Positions 36,023 through 44,634 of a DNA stretch of 64,000 nucleotides are shown piece by piece. A model generated the notes under the pieces. It saw nothing but the letters and a program-made list of their open reading frames with translations, was not told where the DNA came from and ran no database searches. Where the stretch lies: contig NZ_CP110806.1 in assembly GCF_026184235.1 (NCBI RefSeq), forward strand, positions 1,860,001-1,924,000. The letters run 5' to 3'. Position 1 is the stretch's first letter. Each line of letters opens with the position of its first letter. A program made the position numbers and the translations under genes. Origin of the DNA: Cellulomonas sp. S1-8 (lineage in GTDB: Bacteria > Actinomycetota > Actinomycetes > Actinomycetales > Cellulomonadaceae).

Positions 36023-37027
36023 ATGGTCGATGCCACCGGGGGGGACGGCCTGCCTGCCGTCCCGACGCCTTCCGTACCGCGCCGCACGTCGAAGCTGGGG
36101 ATCGTCGGGGCGGGCGCCGTGGGGTCGACGATGGCCTACGCCGCGCTGATGCGCGGTGCCGCGCGCACGGTCGCGCTCCTCGACGTCAACCGCGCCAAGG
36201 TCGACGCCGAGGTGCTCGACCTGTCGCACGGCATCCAGTTCATGTCGATGGCGGAGGTGGTCGGCTCCGACGACGTGTCGGTCATGGCCGACTGCGACGT
36301 CGTGATGTTCACCGCGGGTGCCAAGCAGAAGCCGGGTCAGTCGCGCGTGGACCTCGCCGAGGCGACGATCTCGCTCGTGCGCAAGGTCCTGCCCGGCATC
36401 GTCGAGGTCGCGCCGAACGCCGTGTACGTCATGGTGACGAATCCCGTCGACGTCGTCACGTACGCCGCCCTGAAGATCTCCGGGCTCGCGCCGTCCCAGC
36501 TGTTCGGGTCCGGCACGGTGCTGGACTCCTCGCGCCTGCGGTACCTCATCGCGCGGCACACCGGCGTCGCGGTGCAGAACGTCCACGCGTACATCGCGGG
36601 CGAGCACGGGGACACCGAGCTGCCGCTGTGGAGCTCGGCGACGATCGGTGCGGTCCCGGTGCTCGAGTGGGAGGGGACCGGGGGCAGCGGCGCGCTGACG
36701 CGCGAGGTGCGCGACTCGATCGCCCGGGAGGTCGTCGAGTCGGCGTACCGCATCATCGAGGGCAAGGGCGCGACCAACTACGCGATCGCGCTGGCGGGGT
36801 CGCGCATCATCGAGGCCGTGCTCAAGGACGAGCGGCGCATCCTGCCGGTGTCCTCGCTCCTCGACGGCTACCTCGGGATGTCCGACGTGTGCCTGAGCGT
36901 GCCCTCGATCGTCGGGTCGTCGGGCGTGCTGGAGCGGCTGGAGGTGCCGATGTCGTCCGACGAGATCGCCGGCATGCGGCGCTCGGCGGACGCGGTGCGC
37001 TCGGTCGCCCGCCGCTTCGGCTTCTGA
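36023..37027 (+). CDS. ldh: L-lactate dehydrogenase
   Basis: A 334-residue NAD-dependent L-lactate dehydrogenase reducing pyruvate to lactate. The Rossmann glycine motif is GIVGAGAVGSTMAYA, the NAD-binding aspartate lies in ALLDVNRAK, the substrate loop is AKQKPGQSRVDL, the substrate arginine follows NPVDVVTY ... SSRLRYLIA, and the catalytic histidine is in IAGEHGDTELPLW. A ~22-residue N-terminal extension precedes the fold. The ATG has a GAGGGGAAA ribosome site. This is consistent with mixed-acid fermentation in a facultative anaerobe. It converges on lexA. Confidence 0.95.
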   Translation: MVDATGGDGLPAVPTPSVPRRTSKLGIVGAGAVGSTMAYAALMRGAARTVALLDVNRAKVDAEVLDLSHGIQFMSMAEVVGSDDVSVMADCDVVMFTAGAKQKPGQSRVDLAEATISLVRKVLPGIVEVAPNAVYVMVTNPVDVVTYAALKISGLAPSQLFGSGTVLDSSRLRYLIARHTGVAVQNVHAYIAGEHGDTELPLWSSATIGAVPVLEWEGTGGSGALTREVRDSIAREVVESAYRIIEGKGATNYAIALAGSRIIEAVLKDERRILPVSSLLDGYLGMSDVCLSVPSIVGSSGVLERLEVPMSSDEIAGMRRSADAVRSVARRFGF

Positions 37028-37042
37028 CGGGCGACGTCGTCG

Positions 37043-37074
37043 GCGTCCTGCGGCCTACAGGCTGCGCAGGACGC
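37043..37074. terminator. Hairpin between converging ldh and lexA
   Basis: GCGTCCTGCG (37043-37052) pairs perfectly with CGCAGGACGC (37065-37074). The structure covers the lexA stop codon and could serve both genes. No T-run follows on either strand. Confidence 0.55.
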
Positions 37075-37816
37075 TGACGACCCGACCCAGCACGGTCGCC
37101 TCGTCGCCGTCGATGGGCGCGTACGCCGCGTTGTGGGGCAGGAGCCACACGTGCCCGTCGGTGCGCTTGAGCGTCTTGACCGTGGCCTCGCCGTCGATCA
37201 TCGCCGCGACGATCTGACCGTTCTCCGCCACCGGCTGGCGACGCACGACCACCCAGTCGCCGTCGCAGATGGCGGCGTCGATCATCGAGTCGCCGACGAC
37301 CTTGAGCAGGAAGAGCTCGCCCTCGCCGACGAGCTGCCGGGGGAGCGGGAAGACGTCCTCGACGACCTGGTCGGCGAGGATGGGCCCACCGGCGGCGATG
37401 CGGCCGACGACGGGCACGTAGGACGGCGTCGGGGCGCTGTCGCGCTCGGGCGCGTCCGGGTCGAACGACGACGCGGCGGGCCCGCCGGCCCAGGGTGAGA
37501 CGGTGCGGGCGTCGTCGGGCTGCACGACCTCGATCGCCCGGGGGCGGTGGGGGTCGCGGCGCAGGTAGCCCTTGCGCTCGAGCGCGGTGAGCTGGTGCTT
37601 GACGCTGGACGGGCTCGTGAGCCCGACCGCGTCGCCGATCTCCCGCATGCTCGGCGGGTAGCCACGCTGCTCGACCGACGCGCGGACCGTCTCCAGGATG
37701 AGCCGCTGGCGGGTCGTCAGCCCGTCGCCCGGGACCTCGTCGACCGCGACGGGCGCGGTCGGCGCGGGCGCGGGCCGTCGGGGGGCCTGCGTCGTCGAGC
37801 CGTCGTGCACGTCCAC
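37055..37816 (-). CDS. lexA: SOS repressor LexA
   Basis: A 253-residue LexA, the repressor of DNA-damage genes that cuts itself when RecA filaments form. The N-terminal winged helix (about residues 33-100) has [21 protein letters not shown]. The cleavage site is Ala142-Gly143 ([12 protein letters not shown]), the catalytic serine is Ser177 (GDSMID) and the lysine is Lys214 (ATVKTLKR). An Ala/Pro-rich N-terminal stretch of ~30 residues precedes the HTH. GTG 37816 lies 4 nt after AGGAGG; GTG 37810, 10 nt after it, is about as likely. Its promoter region carries a LexA box at 38043-38058, so it is probably autoregulated. Confidence 0.97.
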   Translation of the reverse strand: MDVHDGSTTQAPRRPAPAPTAPVAVDEVPGDGLTTRQRLILETVRASVEQRGYPPSMREIGDAVGLTSPSSVKHQLTALERKGYLRRDPHRPRAIEVVQPDDARTVSPWAGGPAASSFDPDAPERDSAPTPSYVPVVGRIAAGGPILADQVVEDVFPLPRQLVGEGELFLLKVVGDSMIDAAICDGDWVVVRRQPVAENGQIVAAMIDGEATVKTLKRTDGHVWLLPHNAAYAPIDGDEATVLGRVVSVLRSL

Positions 37817-38042
37817 TGCGCCTCCTGCTGTCGGTCCGGCACCGGCCCCGCTGCGGGGCCCGCGCACGACGGTCCCCCTGCCGCCCACACCCCCGGGAGG
37901 GCTCCGACGCGGACGTCCGGCCTGGTCAGGCCGATGTCACGCGTCGAGCACCGGTGCGCCGCGGACGGCGTGGCCGGTGCGATGTCAGTGGTCGGTGGTG
38001 CACTCGTCGCAGGGCTCACCCTAGGGGCGCAGGGTGGTCGGA

Positions 38043-38058
38043 TCAAACATCTGTTCGA
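38043..38058. promoter_or_regulatory. LexA box 1 (lexA side)
   Basis: TCAAAC-ATCT-GTTCGA matches TCGAAC-N4-GTTCGA with one mismatch. Its place in the lexA 5' region suggests autoregulation. Confidence 0.85.
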
Positions 38059-38095
38059 GCGTGTCTCGACGGATGTCGGTGGCGTCTGATAGAAA

Positions 38096-38111
38096 TCGTA
38101 CAGACGTTCGA
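38096..38111. promoter_or_regulatory. LexA box 2 (LysM side, abutting box 3)
   Basis: TCGTAC-AGAC-GTTCGA matches the SOS consensus with one mismatch. It shares its last base with box 3, giving a 15-bp centre-to-centre distance. Confidence 0.75.
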
Positions 38112-38126
38112 CGAACACACGTTCGA
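38111..38126. promoter_or_regulatory. LexA box 3 (LysM side)
   Basis: ACGAAC-ACAC-GTTCGA matches the SOS consensus with one end mismatch. It lies 65 bp before the ATG of the LysM gene. Confidence 0.85.
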
Positions 38127-38191
38127 CTGACGCGGTCCCGACGAGCACCAGGTCGGGCAGGGTCGGGCGACGACGAGGAGAGGGACGCGAC

Positions 38192-38599
38192 ATGAGCGCG
38201 ATGGCGATCGCACCGGCGATGCCCGGTGCCGCACGAGCCGGTTCGGCACGCACCGTGGCGCCGCGGCCCCGGTCGGGGCGCTCCGGCGAGGCATCGCCGC
38301 AGCCCGCTCGATCGGAGGCGCCCTTGCGGCTGACGGCCCGTGGCCGGGTGGTCGTCTGGGCCCTCGGGCTCGTGCTCGCCGGTGGCGCGGCCGCGGCTGC
38401 GCAGGCGGACGGTCCGGCAGCGGGGACGCAGGTGCAGCGGGTGGTCGTGGCGCCCGGCGACACCCTGTGGGGCATCGCGGCGGACGTCGCATCGCCGCAC
38501 GAGGACGTGCGTGACGTCGTGCTGCAGCTCATCGCGCTCAACGAGCTGCCGTCGGGCGGGTTGCAGGCGGGTCAGACGATCGTCGTGCCCGCGGCGTGA
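38192..38599 (+). CDS. LysM-domain membrane protein, probable SOS-induced cell division suppressor (Rv2719c/DivS position)
   Basis: A 135-residue protein with a ~45-residue basic N-terminus, one membrane helix (about residues 50-72) and a C-terminal LysM peptidoglycan-binding domain ([17 protein letters not shown] ... [11 protein letters not shown]). It corresponds in architecture and position to Rv2719c of M. tuberculosis and DivS of C. glutamicum, small proteins divergent from lexA that arrest division after DNA damage. The predicted topology is cytoplasmic N-terminus, external LysM. ATG 38192 follows GAGGAGAG. Two abutting LexA boxes lie directly upstream, which supports SOS control. Function is inferred from position, not from a catalytic motif. 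Confidence 0.85.
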   Translation: MSAMAIAPAMPGAARAGSARTVAPRPRSGRSGEASPQPARSEAPLRLTARGRVVVWALGLVLAGGAAAAAQADGPAAGTQVQRVVVAPGDTLWGIAADVASPHEDVRDVVLQLIALNELPSGGLQAGQTIVVPAA

Positions 38600-38708
38600 G
38601 CGAGCGGCGACGCGTTGTTGCGGCGACGCGCGTGGAGGCCTAGCGTCACGTGCGTCCGGGCGGCGCCGCTGCCGAGGGCGCCATCCCAGGCATGCCGAGA
38701 GGTCCGCT

Positions 38709-39209
38709 GTGCACTGTCCCTTCTGCCGGCATCCCGACTCCCGCGTCGTCGACTCGCGCACCTCCGACGACGGCTCCTCGATCCGGCGCCGGCGCCAGTG
38801 CCCGAGCTGCCAGCGGAGGTTCACCACCGTCGAGACCGCGAGCCTGTCGGTCGTCAAGCGGTCCGGGGCCACCGAGCCGTTCAGCCGCGAGAAGATCGCC
38901 AACGGCGTCCGCAAGGCCTGCCAGGGGCGTCCGGTGAGCGAGGACGACCTGGCGCTCCTGGCGCAGAAGGTCGAGGAGAGCCTGCGCACCGCCGGCTCGG
39001 CCGAGATCGACGCCTACGAGATCGGCCTGGCGATCCTGGGTCCGCTGCGCGAGCTCGACGAGGTGGCCTACCTCCGCTTCGCGAGCGTCTACCAGGCGTT
39101 CGACTCGCTCGAGGACTTCGAGAGCGCGATCTCCGGGCTGCGCGCCGGACACGCCGACGGCGAGGGCGCCGCGGGCGGTCCCGACGCGGCACCCGCCCCG
39201 GCGCCCTGA
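38709..39209 (+). CDS. nrdR: Transcriptional repressor NrdR
   Basis: A 166-residue ATP/dATP-sensing repressor of ribonucleotide reductase genes. The N-terminal zinc ribbon is [15 protein letters not shown] ... [10 protein letters not shown], and the ATP-cone runs about residues 48-140 ([35 protein letters not shown]). GTG 38709 is fixed by the first zinc cysteine at residue 3. No nrd gene is adjacent, so its targets lie elsewhere. The last ~20 residues are a Gly/Ala/Pro tail. The lexA-LysM-nrdR order is the same as in mycobacteria. Confidence 0.96.
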   Translation: MHCPFCRHPDSRVVDSRTSDDGSSIRRRRQCPSCQRRFTTVETASLSVVKRSGATEPFSREKIANGVRKACQGRPVSEDDLALLAQKVEESLRTAGSAEIDAYEIGLAILGPLRELDEVAYLRFASVYQAFDSLEDFESAISGLRAGHADGEGAAGGPDAAPAPAP

Positions 39210-39313
39210 CGCCTGCCCGACGCGCCCGGGAGGCTATGGGCTGGCTTTCGCGGCCCGCGTCGACCACGCTGGTGGGGCTCGGCGACCACGTCGGGCGAGC
39301 GGAGGACGATCAC

Positions 39314-39502
39314 ATGACGCAGGACGACCAGCCGTCGGCGGTGAGCGACGAGGCCAAGGAGAAGTTCCGGGCCGCGCTCGAGCGCAAGAAGGCACAGGCG
39401 CACCCCACGGCAGACGGCAGCCGCAACACCGGTGCGGTCCACGGTGCGGAGACGGCGGGGCCGACCCAGCGCCGGTTCCAGCGCAAGTCGGGCTCGGCCT
39501 GA
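39314..39502 (+). CDS. DUF5302 domain-containing small protein
   Basis: A 62-residue basic, probably disordered protein of the actinobacterial DUF5302 family: DEAKEKFRAALERKKAQAH forms a charged helix and the C-terminus ends in QRRFQRKSGSA, both family features. No function is known. ATG 39314 has GGAGG eight bases upstream. It follows nrdR by 104 nt and is followed by a strong terminator. Confidence 0.82.
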   Translation: MTQDDQPSAVSDEAKEKFRAALERKKAQAHPTADGSRNTGAVHGAETAGPTQRRFQRKSGSA

Positions 39503-39520
39503 CAGGCACGAGCAGGGAGC

Positions 39521-39567
39521 ACGCACGCGGGGCCGGGCAGCAGCGCTGCCCGGCCCCGCGCGTGCGT
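39521..39567. terminator. Strong hairpin terminator between DUF5302 gene and serA
   Basis: A perfect 16-bp stem (39526-39541 with 39545-39560) with a 3-nt loop extends outward through imperfect pairing to 39521/39567. It lies between converging genes and should work in both directions, though without a T-run. Confidence 0.8.
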
Positions 39568-39575
39568 CCGGCGTC

Positions 39576-40775
39576 CTAGTCGAGCAGGCGCAGGCGCAGC
39601 GACTCGGGACGCCCGGCGAGGACGTCGACGACCGCCGCGTCGACCTGGGCCGAGACGTCGGTGACGACGTAGCCCAGCTCGCCGCGCGTCGCGAGGAGCT
39701 GGCCCTCGATGTTGACGCCGTGCTCCGCGAGGGTGGCGTTGATCGTCGCCAGCACGCCGGGCACGTTGCGGTGCAGGTAGGCGATGCGGTGGGCGTCGGG
39801 ACGCTGGGCCAGGGCCAGGTTCGGCAGGTTGACCGACAGGTTGGTCGACCCGGTCGCCAGGTAGTCGCGCACCTTGTTCGCGACGAACTGGCCGATCGCC
39901 TCCTGCGCCTCCTCGGTCGAGCCGCCGGTGTGGGGCGTGAGGATGACGTTCGGCAGCCCGCGCAGCTCGGACTCGAACGGGTCGCCCTTGCGCTTGGGCT
40001 CCACGGGGAAGACGTCGACGGCGGCGCCCGCGACCTGGCCGGACAGCACCGCGTCCCGCAGCGCGGCGTAGTCGACGACGAACCCGCGCGACAGGTTGAG
40101 GAAGATCGAGCCGGGCCGCATCCGGGCGATCTGCTTCGCACCGAACATGCCGGCGTTCCCGGCGCGGCCGTCCACGTGCAGGGTGACGATGTCCGCGGTC
40201 TCCAGCAGCTCGTCCAGCGTGCTCATGCGGCGCGCGTTGCCCAGCGCCAGCTTCTCGGAGGAGTCGTAGAACACGACCGACATGCCCAGGTTCTCGGCCA
40301 GGACCGACAGCTGCGTCCCGATGTTGCCGTAGCCGATGATGCCGAGCGTGCGGCCGCGCACCTCGTGGGCGCCCGTGGCCGACTTGTTCCACACGCCCGC
40401 GTGCATCTCCTGGTCGAACACCGTCAGCCGGCGCGTCAGGGAGATGATCTCGGCGATGGCGATCTCGACGACCGAGCGGGTGTTGGAGAACGGCGCGTTG
40501 AACACGGCGATGCCACGGCTGGCGGCGGCGTGCAGGTCGACCTGGTTGGTCCCGATGCAGAACGCGCCGATGACCTCCAGGTCGCCGGCGGCGTCGAGCA
40601 CGTCAGCGGGCACGGTCGTCTTGGAGCGGATCCCCAGCACCTGGACCCCGGCGAGCGCCTCGACCAGCTCGGACTCGTCGAGCGCGCCGGTGCGCGTCAC
40701 GACGTCGTAGCCGGCGGTCTCGAGGATCGTCCGGGCGTGGGGGTGCAGGTTCTCGAGGAGCAGGGCGGTGGGCAC
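39576..40775 (-). CDS. serA: D-3-phosphoglycerate dehydrogenase
   Basis: A 399-residue SerA of the short E. coli type, catalysing the first step of serine synthesis from 3-phosphoglycerate. The NAD motif is LGIIGYGNIGTQL, catalytic residues lie in NLSRGFVVDYAAL, ELRGLPNVILTPHTGGSTEEA (His with preceding Glu), and the C-terminal ~75 residues form an ACT domain (NVPGVLATINATLAEHGVNI) that binds serine for feedback inhibition. Mycobacterial SerA has an extra intervening domain; this one does not. The start is GTG at 40775. It is a single-gene transcript. Confidence 0.94.
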   Translation of the reverse strand: MPTALLLENLHPHARTILETAGYDVVTRTGALDESELVEALAGVQVLGIRSKTTVPADVLDAAGDLEVIGAFCIGTNQVDLHAAASRGIAVFNAPFSNTRSVVEIAIAEIISLTRRLTVFDQEMHAGVWNKSATGAHEVRGRTLGIIGYGNIGTQLSVLAENLGMSVVFYDSSEKLALGNARRMSTLDELLETADIVTLHVDGRAGNAGMFGAKQIARMRPGSIFLNLSRGFVVDYAALRDAVLSGQVAGAAVDVFPVEPKRKGDPFESELRGLPNVILTPHTGGSTEEAQEAIGQFVANKVRDYLATGSTNLSVNLPNLALAQRPDAHRIAYLHRNVPGVLATINATLAEHGVNIEGQLLATRGELGYVVTDVSAQVDAAVVDVLAGRPESLRLRLLD

Positions 40776-40829
40776 GCCCCATGGTGCTCCCGTCCCGCCC
40801 GGTGGACCAAAGCCGTCCCGAGGGACGGG

Positions 40830-40872
40830 ACGGGGCCGTCCGAGCCGCGCGTCGCGGTCCGGACGGCCCCGT
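40830..40872 (-). terminator. Terminator downstream of the CotH operon
   Basis: ACGGGGCCGTCC (40830-40841) pairs perfectly with GGACGGCCCCGT (40861-40872), 13 bp after the CotH stop on the minus strand; the loop itself contains CCGCG/CGCGG pairing. A second small hairpin follows (40813-40828). Together they isolate serA from the operon. Confidence 0.75.
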
Positions 40873-40884
40873 GGACCGGCGGGA

Positions 40885-43005
40885 TCAGCCGGCAGCGCAG
40901 CCGAGCGTCGGGGTCCCCGGCGTCCCGGCCGACGACCCGATGAACCCGAAGGTCGTGCTGGCGCCGGCGCCGAGGGATCCGTTCCAGGCGGCGTTGCGCG
41001 CGGTCACCGCCGAGCCGCTCCCGCTGACCGTGGCGCTCCACGCCTGGTTGATGCTCACGCCCGTCGGCAGGCCCAGGGACACGACCCACCCGGAGAGGGC
41101 GGACGCCCCCGCCGTCACGGTGACCTCGCCCTGGAACCCGCCGGGCCAGGTCGACACGGCCCGGAAGGCCGCGGTGCACGCCTGTCCCGGGTTGCCCGTG
41201 GGAGTCGGCGTCGGCGTGGCGCTGGGCGTCGGCGTGACGCTGGGCGTGGCGGTCGGCGTGGGCGTGACGCTCGGCGTCGGGGTGGGCGTGGGGGACGCCG
41301 TGGGCGTGGGGGACGCGGTGGGCGTGGGCGTGGCGCTGGGCGTCGGCACGGGGGTCGTCGGCCCGCCCCACGCCGCCGTCGTGTCGAGCCACGCGGCGCG
41401 GCGCAGCATCCAGTCCTGCAGGTGGCCGACCTGACCGCTCCACGTCGCGTTCGTCGGGGTGATGAACGGTCCGATGGTGCGCGTCGTCAGGTTGGGCCAG
41501 CGCTGGAAGTTGCGTGCGGCCGCACCGGAGAGCGGGGTCGTCAGGGTCGTGACCGTGGTGCGCAGCGATGCGTCGGCGAGCGGGCCGCGGCGCAGGTCCT
41601 GCCACCGCACCTTGACGCGGTTGACGAACGCCGGGTCGTTCATGAGCACGGTGAACCAGTCGGTCGGAGCCGGCGACTGCCGGGACTGCTGGTACTGCCA
41701 GCCCGAGACCTGGTCGTTCTGGAAGTACCCGCCGACGCCGAACGTGAGGTCGAAGTCCCACAGCGGCCCCGCGGTCAGCAGCCCGCCGCGGTCCTTGTAG
41801 AAGTACTGGCTGCGGTAGTAGGCGTCCATGTCGCGGCTGAGCTCGTTGACGATCACGAGGTCGACGAACGAGTCGACGTCGATGAGCGACGGGTAGCCGG
41901 TCGTCGGGTTCGCGCGGTCCGGCGAGTGGAGGGCGTCGTTGACACGTCCGACGTAGCTCGCGATGTAGTCGAGCTGTGCGGGTGCCAGGTCGTCCGGGTC
42001 GTGGACCTCGAGGTCGGACCAGCACGTGGACGAGCCCCGGCAGGGGATCAGCGGCTGCTCGGCCGCCAGCCACTCGAACTTGATGATGTACCCGCCCTCG
42101 ACCCGGGGAGACGTGACGTCCTCGGGGTTGAGCTTCTTGAGGTCGAGGCGGTCCTTCTGGTTCTTGATGGTCTCCTCGAGCATGTAGACGCCGCGGTAGT
42201 CGTTCGCCGCCACCGGCTGCGCGTCGTCGTTGACGTACACCTCGACGAGTCGGTACCGCGGCGTGTGCAGGCCCATCGCGCGCCCCAGGTCGTAGACCAG
42301 GGCCTCGCGGACGAGCGACTTGTCGGCGAAGGGCCCCCGCAGGACCCAGTCGGACTCCGCCGGCATGCCGAAGAACGGCAGGTCGTTGTCCCCGCCCTCG
42401 TTGTCCCAGAGCTCGAGCCGGTAGGGCTTCTTGTCGAACATGCGGCTCGACTGGCCGCGCAGCCGGTACCCCGCGCGGGTGACGAGCGCCGGCTCGGCCG
42501 TCAGGGTCGTCGCGCCGCCCTGCGGCTGCAGCTCGACGATGGCCGCCGCGTGGTAGTCGTCGCCGACGGCGCCCTTGCCGAACGAGTCGAGCAGCAGCAC
42601 GGGGAGGTCGTGGCTCGTCGTCACGGACGTCGCGACGTACTGCGCGGACCCGGGCTCCCCGCTGGCGGCGCCGCCGACGTAGGCCTGCGCGCGCACCTCG
42701 GTGCTGCGGGTCAGGCTCAGCGGGCCGGACGCCACGGGGGAGGACGCCGTCGGTGCCGAGCCGTCCGTGGTGTACCTGACCTGGGCGCCGGCCACGGACG
42801 TGCCGAGGGTGACCTGCAGGGTCCCGCGGAACGCCTGCCCGGGGGCGGAGAAGGTCACGTCGCCGGTGAGCCCGGAGTCCGTGGCGGCCGCGACCGCGGC
42901 GCTGGGTGCCGGTGCGGCCGTCGCGGCGGTCGGCGCGAGCAGGGGCACCGCGAGCGCGCAGGCCAGCGCCCCCGCCGCGAGCGTGCGGGTCGTCCGTCGT
43001 GACAT
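40885..43005 (-). CDS. Secreted CotH kinase family protein with C-terminal cellulose-binding module (CBM2)
   Basis: A 706-residue exported protein. It has a Sec signal peptide (about 1-30), a chitobiase/Fn3-like beta domain (about 50-125, [14 protein letters not shown]), a CotH domain (about 130-540), a Pro/Thr/Ser linker (about 549-605), and a CBM2 (about 606-706, with the surface tryptophans [24 protein letters not shown] and one Cys at each end). CotH of Bacillus is an atypical secreted protein kinase; here the ATP/metal region GGYIIKFEW and [11 protein letters not shown] (DxD) look intact. The CBM2 points to binding of cellulose or chitin outside the cell. ATG 43005 follows AAGGAG. It is the last gene of an operon with VTC and DUF4956 genes. 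Confidence 0.9.
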   Translation of the reverse strand: MSRRTTRTLAAGALACALAVPLLAPTAATAAPAPSAAVAAATDSGLTGDVTFSAPGQAFRGTLQVTLGTSVAGAQVRYTTDGSAPTASSPVASGPLSLTRSTEVRAQAYVGGAASGEPGSAQYVATSVTTSHDLPVLLLDSFGKGAVGDDYHAAAIVELQPQGGATTLTAEPALVTRAGYRLRGQSSRMFDKKPYRLELWDNEGGDNDLPFFGMPAESDWVLRGPFADKSLVREALVYDLGRAMGLHTPRYRLVEVYVNDDAQPVAANDYRGVYMLEETIKNQKDRLDLKKLNPEDVTSPRVEGGYIIKFEWLAAEQPLIPCRGSSTCWSDLEVHDPDDLAPAQLDYIASYVGRVNDALHSPDRANPTTGYPSLIDVDSFVDLVIVNELSRDMDAYYRSQYFYKDRGGLLTAGPLWDFDLTFGVGGYFQNDQVSGWQYQQSRQSPAPTDWFTVLMNDPAFVNRVKVRWQDLRRGPLADASLRTTVTTLTTPLSGAAARNFQRWPNLTTRTIGPFITPTNATWSGQVGHLQDWMLRRAAWLDTTAAWGGPTTPVPTPSATPTPTASPTPTASPTPTPTPSVTPTPTATPSVTPTPSATPTPTPTGNPGQACTAAFRAVSTWPGGFQGEVTVTAGASALSGWVVSLGLPTGVSINQAWSATVSGSGSAVTARNAAWNGSLGAGASTTFGFIGSSAGTPGTPTLGCAAG
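41190..41360 (-). repeat. Pro/Thr/Ser linker repeat in the CotH-CBM2 gene
   Basis: Imperfect short repeats encode [20 protein letters not shown] runs of about 57 residues between the kinase and CBM2. Such linkers are usual in secreted Cellulomonas glycoside hydrolases. Confidence 0.85.
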
Positions 43006-43033
43006 CGTCGTCTCCTTCGGTGGCGGTGCTCGG

Positions 43034-43840
43034 TCAGCCGTGCGCGTACGCCTCGACGGCGGCCACGCTGTGCGGCAGGAGGTGGCGGCGCAGCGTGCGC
43101 TGCCACCGGGTGGCGGGCAGCGTCGGTTGCAGCGCCGCCAGGCCCGTCGCGTACTTCGAGATGCGCAGGGGTCGGTGGCCGTGCGCCCACAGGAGCCGGT
43201 CGGCGGCCGACGCGGTCGACCCGGTCTTCGTCTCGACGACCGCCAGGCGGTCCAGCGCGAGCGCTTCGTGACCGTCGCGCCAGGTCAGGTCGACGTCGAC
43301 GGTGAGCCGGCTGTCCGTGTCCGGCAGCAGGACGGTGGCGCGGCGGTACCGGGTCACCAGCGTCGGGACCCAGCGCATCTCGGCGGCGCCGGGGATGCCG
43401 TGCGCCGCGAGCGTCGCGGTGACGAACGGCAGCGCGCCTCCCACGGTGCCGCGGTCGTCGAGCAGGTGGGGGACGCGGTCCTTCACCGTCGTGCCGCGTG
43501 CACCGCGCGTCTTGACCTCGATCCAGCACTGCGCGGAGTCGACGTACGTGCGCGTGCGCACCTTGAAGCGCCGCCGCCGCCGCCGTGCCGCGAGGTGGTA
43601 CGCGAGCAGGTCCGGGGTGTCGAAGTACACGGACTCGTAGTCGAACAGCCGTCGTGACCCGATCTCGAGCACCTGCGAGTCCGGGGGGAGGCGCCGGAGC
43701 AGGGCGTGCACGTCCGCGACCGGCACCAGGTACTTGCGGTCGACGCGGGTGAGCAGGCCGGCGCGTTCCACGAGCTCGTCGAGCCCGACGGGCACGAGAC
43801 CCGCGACCGGGGACTCCAGCAGGTCCACGTCGGTCGTCAC
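43034..43840 (-). CDS. VTC domain polyphosphate polymerase-like protein
   Basis: A 268-residue protein of the VTC family, named for the catalytic subunit of the yeast vacuolar polyphosphate polymerase. The tunnel residues expected from Vtc4 have counterparts: [46 protein letters not shown] and LRISKYATG (basic side chains plus the metal-binding glutamate). It may therefore polymerise or cleave phosphate chains from ATP; bacterial members are hardly characterised. No membrane helix is seen, so it should be cytoplasmic, with the neighbouring DUF4956 protein a possible membrane partner. GTG 43840 overlaps the DUF4956 stop (GTGA), and CotH starts 28 nt downstream. Confidence 0.9.
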   Translation of the reverse strand: MTTDVDLLESPVAGLVPVGLDELVERAGLLTRVDRKYLVPVADVHALLRRLPPDSQVLEIGSRRLFDYESVYFDTPDLLAYHLAARRRRRRFKVRTRTYVDSAQCWIEVKTRGARGTTVKDRVPHLLDDRGTVGGALPFVTATLAAHGIPGAAEMRWVPTLVTRYRRATVLLPDTDSRLTVDVDLTWRDGHEALALDRLAVVETKTGSTASAADRLLWAHGHRPLRISKYATGLAALQPTLPATRWQRTLRRHLLPHSVAAVEAYAHG

Positions 43841-44451
43841 GAGCCCACACCCGTCGCCGTCGCGCGTTCTCCCGTGCGCCCGGTCTGCGCGTGGCCGCGG
43901 CGGCGCGTCGGGGGCACGGTCTCGTAGCGCACGTCGACCCAGGTCGTGTCGTTGACGAGGTCGACGCGCTGGACGGCGACCTGGTGCACCCGGGCGCCCA
44001 GCAGGCCCTCGAGCCGGGCGACGAGCGCCACCTGGTCGAGCACCGCGCCGTCGAGGACGAGCTCCTGCCGCTGGTGGCGGCGCATGACGCGCGGGTGGTC
44101 ACCGAGGAGCACCGCCACCAGCAGGAGCGCCATGAACGCGCCCGAGTGCCACAGCGTCGGCCCCGGAAGCGCTCCCAGGATGCCCAGGGCGAGCGCCGCG
44201 AAGTAGTACGCGACCTCGCGCTGGTCGATCTCCGTGGACCGCAGGCGGATGATCGACAGGACCCCGAACAGGCCGAGCCCGAGGCCCGCACCGATCGAGG
44301 CGGACCCGAGGGTCGAGGCGACGGCGAGGACGCCGACGTTGACGCCCAGGAAGGCGACGACGAGGTCGCGTCGACGGTGGCGGCGGAAGTACGTCCACGT
44401 CAGCAGGCCGATGGCCGCGAGGTCGGCGCCGATGAGCACGAGCTGGTCCAT
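43837..44451 (-). CDS. DUF4956 membrane protein
   Basis: A 204-residue integral membrane protein with about four helices (LVLIGADLAAIGLLTW, LVVAFLGVNVGVLAVA, GAGLGLGLFGVLSII, AALALGILGAL and FMALLLVAVLLG) and a cytoplasmic C-terminal ~90 residues. The family signature SIIRLRSTEIDQREVAYYFAALALG is clear. DUF4956 is commonly encoded beside VTC and CotH genes, and its function is not known. It is the first gene of the operon; its stop overlaps the VTC start. The upstream gap contains a LacI-type palindrome 113 bp before the ATG. Confidence 0.88.
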   Translation of the reverse strand: MDQLVLIGADLAAIGLLTWTYFRRHRRRDLVVAFLGVNVGVLAVASTLGSASIGAGLGLGLFGVLSIIRLRSTEIDQREVAYYFAALALGILGALPGPTLWHSGAFMALLLVAVLLGDHPRVMRRHQRQELVLDGAVLDQVALVARLEGLLGARVHQVAVQRVDLVNDTTWVDVRYETVPPTRRRGHAQTGRTGERATATGVGS

Positions 44452-44564
44452 ACGGTGTGTCCCCCTGGTGGTCCCCCTGTGCTGCGGTGACGCCCCGGTG
44501 AACAGGCGGTGAACACTCGGGGCAGGGCAGGACCATGCGGGCGTCGGCGACGCGCCGTCAATCG

Positions 44565-44580
44565 TGCTAAACGTTTGCCA
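44565..44580. promoter_or_regulatory. LacI-family-type operator upstream of the DUF4956-VTC-CotH operon
   Basis: TGCTAAACGTTTGCCA is a 16-bp near-palindrome with a central CG and outer TG/CA, the form of many LacI/GalR and CcpA-type operators. The surrounding 30 bp are notably less GC-rich. It lies in the 183-nt gap before the DUF4956 gene. No LacI-family gene is in this window. Confidence 0.6.
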
Positions 44581-44634
44581 TGACGTTGTGACGTGAATGC
44601 ATGACAGTGCGTCGAAGCGCCTGCGCGGCCGGGC

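Larger units (their letters stand above)
37817..38191. promoter_or_regulatory. lexA / LysM divergent regulatory region (375 bp)
   Basis: No gene is supported in this gap. It holds three LexA-box-like palindromes: one nearer lexA at 38043-38058 and two abutting ones at 38096-38111 and 38111-38126 nearer the LysM gene. About 225 bp separate the first box from lexA, giving a long leader. Divergent promoters are expected around 38040-38130. Confidence 0.85.

Noticed and set aside
41190..41360. CRISPR-like or satellite repeat array
   Set aside because: The repeats are codon-level repeats of a Pro/Thr linker inside a continuous reading frame.
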